From NCBI GenBank assembly GCA_028701435.1, contig JAQVQT010000051.1, forward strand, positions 1 to 11,157: a stretch of DNA of 11,157 nucleotides, read 5' to 3'. Of the stretch, positions 1 to 6,040 are shown one piece after another. The translations under genes were made by a program, and so were the position numbers. Numbering within the stretch: the first letter of the stretch is position 1; every line of letters starts with the position of its first letter. The notes under the pieces were generated by a model. The model saw only the letters and a program-made list of their open reading frames with translations, made no database searches and was not told the origin of the DNA. The DNA is from Smithellaceae bacterium. GTDB taxonomy: Bacteria; Desulfobacterota; Syntrophia; Syntrophales; Smithellaceae.

Positions 1-27
1 TGGGTCATAATTTTTTTTGTTTTCTGG

Positions 28-47
28 ATTCCGGCTTCCGCCGGAAT
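28..47. repeat. Short palindromic repeat, dispersed-repeat type
   Basis: The arms ATTCCGGC (28-35) and GCCGGAAT (40-47) are perfect 8-bp complements around a TTCC loop. They are flanked by CTGG on the left and GAC on the right. This layout (ctgg-attcc...ggaat-gac) resembles dispersed palindromic elements common in intergenic DNA of many proteobacteria, for example the dRS3-like class. It lies 29 bases beyond the helicase stop codon. No T-tract follows the hairpin in either direction; the run of T at 11-18 is on the wrong side for the minus-strand gene. It is therefore not a canonical terminator, though it could protect the mRNA 3' end. Membership in a genome-wide family is inferred from its shape. 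Confidence 0.6.
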
Positions 48-76
48 GACTATAATTAGCTGTTCTTACTGATACT

Positions 77-2464
77 TCACGCCTCACCCTTTAACACCAG
101 TTCGATAATCTTCGGCACGATTTCCTTGGCGGTCTTTCCCACTTCCAGCGTGGGGCCGACGCAGGACGGGCACCCGAACGCGCACGGGCACTTTTCAATC
201 AAACTTCGGGCGGCGGAAAGCAGATTGGCGTGCTCGCGGTAGAGGAGCTCCGAAAAGCCGATGCCGCCGGGATAGGAATCGAAAATGAAGATCGTCGGGT
301 CGAATTCATCAATGCGTGCGCCGTCGGAACCGCTTGCCGCCTGCGGCCTGCCGCCGGAAAACGATGTGATCACGCGGCCGGTTTTTCCCTGACTCACGAA
401 CCACTCGCCGGACTTGTCACCCAGCGACCGGTCGATGTCATGCGTATCCGCCATCAGGAACATGGCCGACAGATGCTGCAGGGTATAAGCCAGCGCCGAA
501 AGCCCGTCGATGATTTCCGCCGGCGTGAAATCGAGCCCCCGAAGCCGGTCGCGCGGAATGGTAAACCAGTAGCTGGTGGTGTGCATGTCTTTTTCCGGCA
601 GATTGACATCGCCGTAGCCCAGATTTTCCGAGGTGTAGAATTTGATCTTCTTGTAGCCCACCACCTTGCGCACGACCTGCACCTCGCCGTGCTCGACAAT
701 CGCGCCGCCGGTCCGGTGATGATCAAACGAATCGATCACCCGCACGTTGGTGTAGGTCATCGCGTCGGTGTAATAGTCCGCGTCCACCCTCCGGACGTAG
801 GCCTTTTTTCGCTCCAGGTCCAGTTTGTCCACATGGTACTGTTCGGAGGCCAGCATGTAAATGGCCTCATCGTGGACGGCGGTGAAGGCGCTGTCCCAAT
901 CGACTTCGGCAATCACCTTGTGGTTGGCGGTATCAGTCGTATCGACGACCACGACGTTTTCCGGGTTGATGGCGCGCAGGCTGACCTCGTCGGCCGGATA
1001 GCTTTCCGCCGCCCAGTGCCAGCGGTCGTCGCTTTGGTGCAGAACGCCTTTTTCTTCGAGGTACTGCAGAAACTCCTCCAGGTTCTCGCCGCCGAATTTT
1101 TCGCCTTTTTCAAACGGCAGTTCAAACGCCGCGCTCTTGATGTGATGCAGCAGGATCAGCAGGTTGTCCGGATTGATCCGGCAATGTTCGGGCGAGAGCG
1201 CAAAGAAGTAATCGGGATTTTCCATGAGGAACTGGTCCAGCGGATTGCTTCGCGCGATCAAAATAGCCAGAGATCGTCCCGTGCGCCTTCCCGCGCGTCC
1301 CGCCTGCTGCCAGGTGCTCGCGATCGAGCCGGGGTAGCCGGCCATGATGCAGGCTTCCAGATTGCCGATGTCGATTCCCAGCTCGAGCGCGTTCGTGCTG
1401 ATGACGCCCATGACCTCGCGCGTCCGCAGGCCGCTTTCGATTTCACGCCGCAGGTTCGGCAGATATCCGCCGCGATAGCCGGTGACGAAATGATCGTCGG
1501 TCGGCTTGGTCTTATTGAATTTGTCCTTTAGATATTTGGTCAGGACTTCCACGTTGAGGCGGCTGGTGGCAAAGACGATGGTCTGAATATTGTTGTCGAT
1601 CAGATCGGAGGCGATCTTGCGCGCCGGCGTCATGGCGCTCTGGCGAATGCCCAGTTCGCGGTTCACGATGGGCGGATTGTACAGCACAAAGGTTTTGGCC
1701 GCCGCGGGCGCGCCGCTTTTATCCAGAAGCGCGACGGGGCGCTCCAGAATTTTTTCCGCGTGTTCACGGGGATTGGCCACCGTGGCCGAACAGCAGATAA
1801 ACACGGGGTTGGCGCCGTAGAAGCGGCAGATGCGGACGAGCCGGCGGATGACGTTGGCAAAATGCGATCCAAAGATGCCGCGGTAAATATGCAGCTCGTC
1901 GATGACGACGTATTTGAGGTTGACAAACAGCTTTTGCCACTTGGTGTGGTGCGGCAAAATGCCCGCGTGCAGCATGTCGGGATTGGTGACGACGATATGC
2001 CCCTGGCGGCGAATGGCCCGGCGCGCGTCATCGGGCGTGTCGCCGTCATAGGTGAAGGTTTTAATGTCGGCCTGTAAATCGGTGATCAGGCCGTGCGCTT
2101 CGTGCATCTGGTCCTGCGCCAGCGCCTTGGTGGGAAACAGATACAGCGCGCGCGTTTCCGGTTCGTCCAGAATGCTTTGCAGCACCGGCAGGTTATAGCA
2201 CAGCGTCTTGCCGCTGGCCGTCGGCGTCACGAGCACGACATCCCGGCCGCCGCGGATGAAGCGCACGGCCTGCGCCTGATGTTTATAGAGCCGCTCCATC
2301 CCGCGCCCGGCCAGCGCTTCGCGCAGACGGGGGCTCACCCAGGACGGATAATCTTCCCAATCCCCCGGCCTGGCCGGGATTTCCACAACCGCCGCCGCGT
2401 TGGCATTGAAGCTTTTGTTTTTTTTCAGGCGGGCGATCCATTCGTCAAGGGTCAGTTTGGCCAT
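77..2464 (-). CDS. DEAD/DEAH-box helicase with C-terminal DUF1998 cysteine module (MrfA/YprA family)
   Basis: A 795-residue superfamily 2 helicase. Visible motifs are motif I TPTASGKT (residues 80-87), motif II DELH (189-192), motif III SAT (226-228), and motif VI QQAGRAGR (386-393). The C-terminal third matches the DUF1998 region and ends in a Cys cluster at 759, 761, 765 and 768 (C-P-C-A-F-G-C-P-S-C), the presumed zinc site of this family. In Bacillus subtilis the relative MrfA is a 3'-5' DNA helicase that works with the exonuclease MrfB in UvrABC-independent repair of mitomycin-type adducts; the eukaryotic relative is Hrq1. No MrfB-like nuclease is in this window, so the partner, if any, is elsewhere. 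The ATG at 2464 is preceded by AAGGT about 8 bases upstream. The length is close to the usual 750-800 residues. The gene is monocistronic as far as visible and divergent from the nitroreductase gene. Confidence 0.93.
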   Translation of the reverse strand: MAKLTLDEWIARLKKNKSFNANAAAVVEIPARPGDWEDYPSWVSPRLREALAGRGMERLYKHQAQAVRFIRGGRDVVLVTPTASGKTLCYNLPVLQSILDEPETRALYLFPTKALAQDQMHEAHGLITDLQADIKTFTYDGDTPDDARRAIRRQGHIVVTNPDMLHAGILPHHTKWQKLFVNLKYVVIDELHIYRGIFGSHFANVIRRLVRICRFYGANPVFICCSATVANPREHAEKILERPVALLDKSGAPAAAKTFVLYNPPIVNRELGIRQSAMTPARKIASDLIDNNIQTIVFATSRLNVEVLTKYLKDKFNKTKPTDDHFVTGYRGGYLPNLRREIESGLRTREVMGVISTNALELGIDIGNLEACIMAGYPGSIASTWQQAGRAGRRTGRSLAILIARSNPLDQFLMENPDYFFALSPEHCRINPDNLLILLHHIKSAAFELPFEKGEKFGGENLEEFLQYLEEKGVLHQSDDRWHWAAESYPADEVSLRAINPENVVVVDTTDTANHKVIAEVDWDSAFTAVHDEAIYMLASEQYHVDKLDLERKKAYVRRVDADYYTDAMTYTNVRVIDSFDHHRTGGAIVEHGEVQVVRKVVGYKKIKFYTSENLGYGDVNLPEKDMHTTSYWFTIPRDRLRGLDFTPAEIIDGLSALAYTLQHLSAMFLMADTHDIDRSLGDKSGEWFVSQGKTGRVITSFSGGRPQAASGSDGARIDEFDPTIFIFDSYPGGIGFSELLYREHANLLSAARSLIEKCPCAFGCPSCVGPTLEVGKTAKEIVPKIIELVLKGEA

Positions 2465-2493
2465 ACGGTTTTACCTTGTTCTTTCTGGCGGGC

Positions 2494-2522
2494 ATGATAG
2501 ATAAAAACACAAAATATCACAA
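2494..2522 (-). promoter_or_regulatory. Predicted sigma70-type promoter of the helicase gene
   Basis: On the minus strand TTGTGA (2522-2517, 4/6 to the -35 consensus) is followed after exactly 17 bases by TATCAT (2499-2494, 5/6 to the -10 consensus). Transcription would start near 2487, leaving a leader of about 23 bases that contains the AAGGT ribosome binding site. This is sequence resemblance in AT-rich DNA, so chance matches are possible, but spacing and position are both ideal. Confidence 0.5.
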
Positions 2523-2543
2523 CAGCGAATTATCAAAAAGTCA

Positions 2544-2572
2544 TTGCAATAAATATATGAATGATTTATCAA
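2544..2572 (+). promoter_or_regulatory. Predicted sigma70-type promoter of the nitroreductase gene
   Basis: TTGCAA (2544-2549) and TATCAA (2567-2572) are each 4/6 matches to the -35 and -10 consensus and are 17 bases apart. The start of transcription would be near 2579, giving a leader of about 57 bases to the chosen ATG at 2636. An alternative ATG at 2561 would fall inside this promoter and has no ribosome binding site, which argues against that longer reading. The surrounding AT-rich tract gives other possible -10 boxes, so the exact site is uncertain. Confidence 0.4.
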
Positions 2573-2621
2573 CGGTTCGTCAGGAAAGGAACAAGTCCAA
2601 ATAAAATCGGCATTTCGGGTG

Positions 2622-2629
2622 AAAGGGGA
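2622..2629 (+). promoter_or_regulatory. Ribosome binding site deciding the nitroreductase start
   Basis: AAAGGGGA ends 6 bases before the ATG at 2636. The in-frame ATG at 2561 lacks such a site, and the 25 residues it would add resemble no part of the family. The start is therefore placed at 2636. Confidence 0.7.
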
Positions 2630-2635
2630 TTCGTC

Positions 2636-3460
2636 ATGGCGCTTTTCAGCATTGACCGGAAAAAATGCAGACGCGACGGAATTTGCGCGGCGGCATGCCC
2701 CGCCCAAATCATCGTCCATGCGGACCGGAAGTCTTTCCCGACGCTGCGTACGGGCGGAGAAGAGTTTTGCATCAACTGTGGGCACTGTGTCGCGGTCTGC
2801 CCTCACGGGGCCTTCACTCTCACGTCGATGCCTCCGGCGTCCTGTGAGACGGTTATGCCCGATCTTCTTCCGGACGCCCCGGCCCTGAAGCATCTACTCC
2901 TGGTCCGCCGCTCCATCCGCCGGTATAAAAAGACACCCGTTTCCCGCAAGTTGCTCGCGGAATTGATTGATGTGGCGCGGTATGCGCCCACCGGCAGCAA
3001 CAAACAGCAGGTCCACTGGACAGTGATATCAAAGCCGCTGCAGGTCCGCCGCATGGGGGCCATGGTGATTGATTTCATCAAAATCATGCTGCCTCTGACG
3101 CCCGACGAAGCCCAGGTCCGGCGTTTTCAAAGAATCGTGGACGCCTGGGACCAGGGACGGGACCGAATTACGCGGGATGCCCCGCACCTGGTGGTCGCGC
3201 ACAGCCCCTCCGATCTTTCCTTTCCTGCCGCCGACTGCGCAATCGCGCTCACCTATCTGGAGCTTTACGCTTATGCCAAAGGGTTGGGAACCTGCTGGGC
3301 CGGATATTTTACGGGTGCCGCGAATCTGCATGAACCGCTGATTCGGGAGCTGGGTCTTCCGGCGGGCCATCAGTGCTTCGGCGCCGTGATGCTGGGATAC
3401 CCGCAATACCGATATCATCGCATTCCAAAACGCAACGCGGCGCAGGTTGTCTGGCGCTGA
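2636..3460 (+). CDS. Ferredoxin-nitroreductase fusion (4Fe-4S domain plus FMN nitroreductase)
   Basis: A 274-residue protein with two parts. Residues 1-65 are a bacterial ferredoxin-like domain with cysteines at 11, 17, 21 and at 45, 48, 51, 55. The second Cys of the first cluster is replaced by Asp14 (C-R-R-D-G-I-C). Residues about 86-274 are a nitroreductase-fold domain: R-R-S-I-R-R-Y (91-97) is the usual FMN phosphate-binding start, APTGSNKQQ (117-125) is the next flavin loop, and GLGTCWAGYF (216-225) is the conserved central segment. No signal peptide or membrane segment is seen, so it should be cytoplasmic. Proteins of this architecture are flavoproteins in which the iron-sulfur domain probably passes electrons to FMN; the substrate cannot be read from sequence. 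It has its own predicted promoter and is followed by a 7-bp tandem repeat and a long gap before acs, so it is probably not in an operon with acs. Confidence 0.9.
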   Translation: MALFSIDRKKCRRDGICAAACPAQIIVHADRKSFPTLRTGGEEFCINCGHCVAVCPHGAFTLTSMPPASCETVMPDLLPDAPALKHLLLVRRSIRRYKKTPVSRKLLAELIDVARYAPTGSNKQQVHWTVISKPLQVRRMGAMVIDFIKIMLPLTPDEAQVRRFQRIVDAWDQGRDRITRDAPHLVVAHSPSDLSFPAADCAIALTYLELYAYAKGLGTCWAGYFTGAANLHEPLIRELGLPAGHQCFGAVMLGYPQYRYHRIPKRNAAQVVWR

Positions 3461-3466
3461 TGATCA

Positions 3467-3522
3467 CTCATGGTTCGTAGCTCGTAGCTCATGGCTCATA
3501 ACCTATAGCCCATCGCCCATCG
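3467..3522 (+). repeat. Eight tandem copies of a degenerate 7-bp repeat
   Basis: Beginning 6 bases after the nitroreductase stop codon, the sequence divides without gaps into eight 7-mers: CTCATGG, TTCGTAG, CTCGTAG, CTCATGG, CTCATAA, CCTATAG, CCCATCG, CCCATCG. The consensus is roughly CTCATRG. Units 1 and 4 are identical, as are units 7 and 8. It runs into CC and then six T residues (3525-3530). Part of it (GGCT at 3493-3496 with AGCC at 3506-3509, plus ATA/TAT inside) can form a weak hairpin, but that lies too far from the T-run for a standard terminator. Confidence 0.8.
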
Positions 3523-3833
3523 CCTTTTTTGTAAGACAAACACTTACGTTCTGTAGGACATGAACCTTCAATAGATTCGGACGGAGACCGATACCGCGCA
3601 CCCCGGAAAAAGTGTACTCCATACATGCTTTTCAAGGGGTACATGTATTGCATCCGCCATATGTAATACGCCCCAAGGTTTTGCGGCCGGTGAATCAGAA
3701 ACGCGCGTCTGATAAACAGGAACAAGGCCCGAATCGCGGGGCGTACCCCTCCTGAAAAGACCGATGGCGTCCGTGTCTTCCCCTTAAAGCATCGAACCTG
3801 GCACCGGATCCCTTGGTTTACAAAAGAGAAATC

Positions 3834-3861
3834 ATGCCTTTTTGGCGGAAAAGGAAGGCAT
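3834..3861 (+). promoter_or_regulatory. Hairpin in the presumed acs leader
   Basis: ATGCCTT (3834-3840) and AAGGCAT (3855-3861) form a 7-bp stem, with TTT and AAA inside able to extend it across a bulge. It ends 14 bases before the acs ribosome binding site. It could affect translation initiation or mRNA stability; there is no T-tract, so it is not a terminator. Function is inference. Confidence 0.35.
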
Positions 3862-3875
3862 AAAAAATAATTTTG

Positions 3876-3882
3876 AAGGAGA
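3876..3882 (+). promoter_or_regulatory. Ribosome binding site deciding the acs start
   Basis: AAGGAGA lies 6 bases (from its last G) before the ATG at 3888. A longer reading from TTG at 3873 would place the start codon inside this site, so the ATG is chosen. Confidence 0.85.
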
Positions 3883-3887
3883 ATAAT

Positions 3888-5867
3888 ATGGCTGAAGCTA
3901 ACGAACAAGATTTTTATGACAAGGTTTTTCCCGTACCGGACAGAGTCAGGGAGAAATCCTACATCAAGAGTCGTGCGGAGTATGACAAACTCTACAAAGA
4001 GTCGATCGAAAACCCCAATGCTTTCTGGGCGAAAATGGCAACGGAAAGACTGACCTGGTTCAAACCCTTTGACAAGAATAAGGTTTCGGACTGGTCGTTT
4101 GACGCCAAAAATGTTTATTCCAAATGGTTTGAAGGCGGAAAACTCAATGTCAGCTACAACTGCCTCGACCGTCATCTGGAAACCAAGAAAAACAAGGCCG
4201 CGATCATTTTTGAAGGCAACGATCCCAACGACTGGAAAGTGTACACCTATTACGATATGTATCGCGAAGTCAACAAGTTCGCGAATGTGTTGAAAGGCCT
4301 GGGCGTCAAAAAGGGCGACCGTGTCACCATTTTCCTGCCCATGATCGCGGAGCTGTCCATCGTCATGCTGGCCTGCGCCCGCGTCGGCGCCGTTCATGCC
4401 ATCGTTTTCGGCGGATTCTCGGCGGAAGCGTTAAGAGACCGCATCAACAACTCCGGCTCGCAGGTCGTCATCACCTGCGACGGCACCTACCGCGGCGCCA
4501 AGGCCGTTCCCCAGAAAGATACGTGCGACAAGGCCGTGGCTCAGTGTCCGGGTGTGAAAACCGTGGTGGTTGTCAAACGCACCGGAACGCAGGTGAGCTT
4601 CCAGGAAGGCCGTGACGTCTGGTACGAAGAGCTGATGGCCAAAGCGGATCGTTACTGCAAACCCGAAGAAATGGACGCGGAAGATCCGCTGTTCATCCTT
4701 TACACCTCCGGTTCGACCGGGCAGCCCAAGGGCGTTGTGCACACCCAGGCCGGTTATCTGCTCTATGCCTCCATGACCCAGCAGCTGGCCTTTGATGTTC
4801 GTGAAGAAGATACGTACTGGTGCACCGCCGACATCGGCTGGGTCACCGGCCACAGCTACATTGTTTACGGTCCGCTGTGCAACGGCCACTCCAGCATTCT
4901 TTTCGAAGGCGTTCCCAATTATCCGGACTTTGGACGGTTCTGGGCAGTCGTCGAGAAATACAACGTCAATAACTTCTACACCGCTCCCACCGCGATCCGC
5001 TCGATTGCCAAAGAAGGCGACAAGTGGGTCGATGCGCACGACATTTCCTCGCTGCGCGTTCTGGGTTCCGTCGGCGAGCCGCTGAACCCCGAAGCCTGGT
5101 GGTGGTACTACAACAAGATCGGCGGCAGCCGCTGCACCATTTCCGATACCTGGTGGCAGACCGAAACCGGCGGACACATGATCCTGCCTCTGCCCGGCGC
5201 GATTGACATCAAACCGGCCAAAGCCATGGTGCCGTTCTTCGGCGTGGTTCCGGTTCTGTTTGACGAAGAAGGCAAAGAAATCAAAGGTCCCGGCAAAGGC
5301 GCTCTGTGTATTAAAAATTCCTGGCCCGGCATGGCCCGCGGTTTGTGGAATGACACGGAAGGCCGGTTCGTCGAAAATTACTTTGTGCAGTTCCCCGGCA
5401 CGTACTTCTCCGGCGACGGCGCGGAGCGTGATGCCGACGGCGACTACAAAATCACCGGCCGCGTCGATGACGTGATCAATGTTTCCGGTCACCGGCTGGG
5501 CACCGCGGAAGTCGAAGCGGCGTTGACCTCCCATGCGGATGTCGCGGAAGCGGCGGTTGTCGGATTCCCGCATGACATCAAAGGTCAGGGCATCTTCGCG
5601 TACGTCACCCTGAACAATAATGTGGCCAAGACGGATGAACTCAAAAAGGCTCTGGTCGCGCATGTCCGCAAGGTCGTCGGTCCGATTGCATCGCCCGACC
5701 AGATTCAATGGGCGGATGGTCTGCCCAAAACCAGATCCGGCAAAATTATGCGCCGCGTTCTGAGAAACGTCGCCGCGAAAACATTCGGTGACTTCGGCGA
5801 CACGTCAACCCTGGCGGATCCGCACGTGGTGGATGACCTGGTCGAAAACAGGAAGAAACTCGGCTAA
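3888..5867 (+). CDS. acs: Acetyl-CoA synthetase, AMP-forming
   Basis: Makes acetyl-CoA from acetate, ATP and CoA through an acetyl-AMP intermediate; cytoplasmic. The 659-residue length is typical (E. coli Acs is 652). Visible landmarks of the ANL superfamily: an N-terminal acetyl-CoA synthetase domain with Y-D-K-L-Y and N-P-x-x-F-W (residues 32-47), P-loop YTSGSTGQPKG (272-282), DTWWQTETGG (420-429) whose second Trp (423) closes the small acetate pocket and argues for acetate rather than longer acids, the adenylate and hinge region ITGRVDDVINVSGHRLG (522-538), and PKTRSGKIMRR (613-623) with catalytic Lys619. That lysine is the residue reversibly acetylated by Pat-type enzymes in other bacteria. 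The gene has a strong ribosome binding site, a long upstream leader and a strong terminator, so it is probably transcribed alone. It converges on a gene for a Pat-like acetyltransferase fusion. Nothing suggests truncation or transfer. Confidence 0.97.
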   Translation: MAEANEQDFYDKVFPVPDRVREKSYIKSRAEYDKLYKESIENPNAFWAKMATERLTWFKPFDKNKVSDWSFDAKNVYSKWFEGGKLNVSYNCLDRHLETKKNKAAIIFEGNDPNDWKVYTYYDMYREVNKFANVLKGLGVKKGDRVTIFLPMIAELSIVMLACARVGAVHAIVFGGFSAEALRDRINNSGSQVVITCDGTYRGAKAVPQKDTCDKAVAQCPGVKTVVVVKRTGTQVSFQEGRDVWYEELMAKADRYCKPEEMDAEDPLFILYTSGSTGQPKGVVHTQAGYLLYASMTQQLAFDVREEDTYWCTADIGWVTGHSYIVYGPLCNGHSSILFEGVPNYPDFGRFWAVVEKYNVNNFYTAPTAIRSIAKEGDKWVDAHDISSLRVLGSVGEPLNPEAWWWYYNKIGGSRCTISDTWWQTETGGHMILPLPGAIDIKPAKAMVPFFGVVPVLFDEEGKEIKGPGKGALCIKNSWPGMARGLWNDTEGRFVENYFVQFPGTYFSGDGAERDADGDYKITGRVDDVINVSGHRLGTAEVEAALTSHADVAEAAVVGFPHDIKGQGIFAYVTLNNNVAKTDELKKALVAHVRKVVGPIASPDQIQWADGLPKTRSGKIMRRVLRNVAAKTFGDFGDTSTLADPHVVDDLVENRKKLG

Positions 5868-5876
5868 AGACCCCTT

Positions 5877-5904
5877 GTGCGGAACGGCTGCCATGGTTCC
5901 GCAC
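5877..5904 (+). repeat. Inverted repeat between acs and its terminator
   Basis: GTGCGGAAC (5877-5885) and GTTCCGCAC (5896-5904) form a perfect 9-bp stem with a 10-base loop, starting 9 bases after the acs stop codon. No T-run follows, so alone it is not an intrinsic terminator. Its 5' arm plus loop contains GGAACGGCT (5881-5889), which is repeated in the 3' arm of the terminator at 5942-5950. Confidence 0.6.
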
Positions 5905-5918
5905 GTAAGTCCCTCCTT

Positions 5919-5954
5919 AAAAAGCCGTTCCCCGAAACCGGGGAACGGCTTTTT
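5919..5954 (+). terminator. Strong intrinsic terminator, probably bidirectional
   Basis: A perfect 11-bp GC-rich stem, GCCGTTCCCCG (5924-5934) with CGGGGAACGGC (5939-5949), closes on a 4-base AAAC loop and is followed by TTTTT (5950-5954). Five A residues precede it (5919-5923), which become a T-tract for transcription from the other side. It can therefore end acs on the plus strand and the convergent acyltransferase-fusion gene on the minus strand, whose stop codon is about 90 bases away. Confidence 0.92.
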
Positions 5955-5963
5955 GTATCTTTG

Positions 5964-5995
5964 AAACCACGAGCTGCGCGCCGCGATAGTGGTTT
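5964..5995. repeat. Weak inverted repeat in the convergent intergenic region
   Basis: AAACCAC (5964-5970) and GTGGTTT (5989-5995) are perfect 7-bp complements around an 18-base GC-rich spacer. It lies between the terminator and the end of the minus-strand gene, so it would sit in that gene's 3' untranslated region. No role can be read from it. Confidence 0.3.
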
Positions 5996-6040
5996 ATCTC
6001 TCACACCTCACGAGATACGATGTGAAAGACGATCCTGGTC

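Larger units (their letters stand above)
3523..3887. other. Long acs upstream region with several inverted repeats, no credible gene
   Basis: These 365 bases hold no plus-strand reading frame with a start and ribosome binding site. The minus strand is open in one frame across most of it, but that frame is continuous with an antisense shadow of acs and has no plausible start. Short inverted repeats are frequent: ATACATG/CATGTAT (3621-3627 and 3642-3648), ATCAGA/TCTGAT (3694-3699 and 3708-3713), GGGG/CCCC (3738-3741 and 3746-3749), and ATGCCTT/AAGGCAT (3834-3840 and 3855-3861). No convincing sigma70 or sigma54 promoter could be placed. It probably contains the acs promoter and a 5' leader; it could also be the remnant of a lost gene or a structured RNA. 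No known riboswitch class was recognised. Confidence 0.5.

Noticed and set aside
230..1531. Long plus-strand open frame (433 codons) opposite the helicase
   Set aside because: It is antisense to a helicase with all expected motifs. Its translation is rich in His, Arg, Val and Gln without any domain, as is usual for frames opposite GC-rich genes.
3525..3530. T-run after the heptamer array as a terminator for the nitroreductase gene
   Set aside because: The nearest hairpin (GGCT/AGCC around 3493-3509) is imperfect and ends 15 bases before the T-run, so the canonical geometry is missing.
3799..3816. Possible sigma54 promoter (TGGCAC followed by TTGG) upstream of acs
   Set aside because: The spacing between the GG and the second element is too long for a -24/-12 promoter by about 3 bases and the second element lacks GC.
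3489..4397. Minus-strand open frame (302 codons) spanning the acs leader and the first part of acs
   Set aside because: The part over acs is an antisense shadow. The part over 3489-3870 has no start with a ribosome binding site and no recognisable domain, so I treat the stretch as noncoding, with a small chance of a decayed gene.
4431..5708. Long minus-strand open frame (425 codons) opposite acs
   Set aside because: Shadow of acs: no motif, no ribosome binding site, composition typical of antisense frames.
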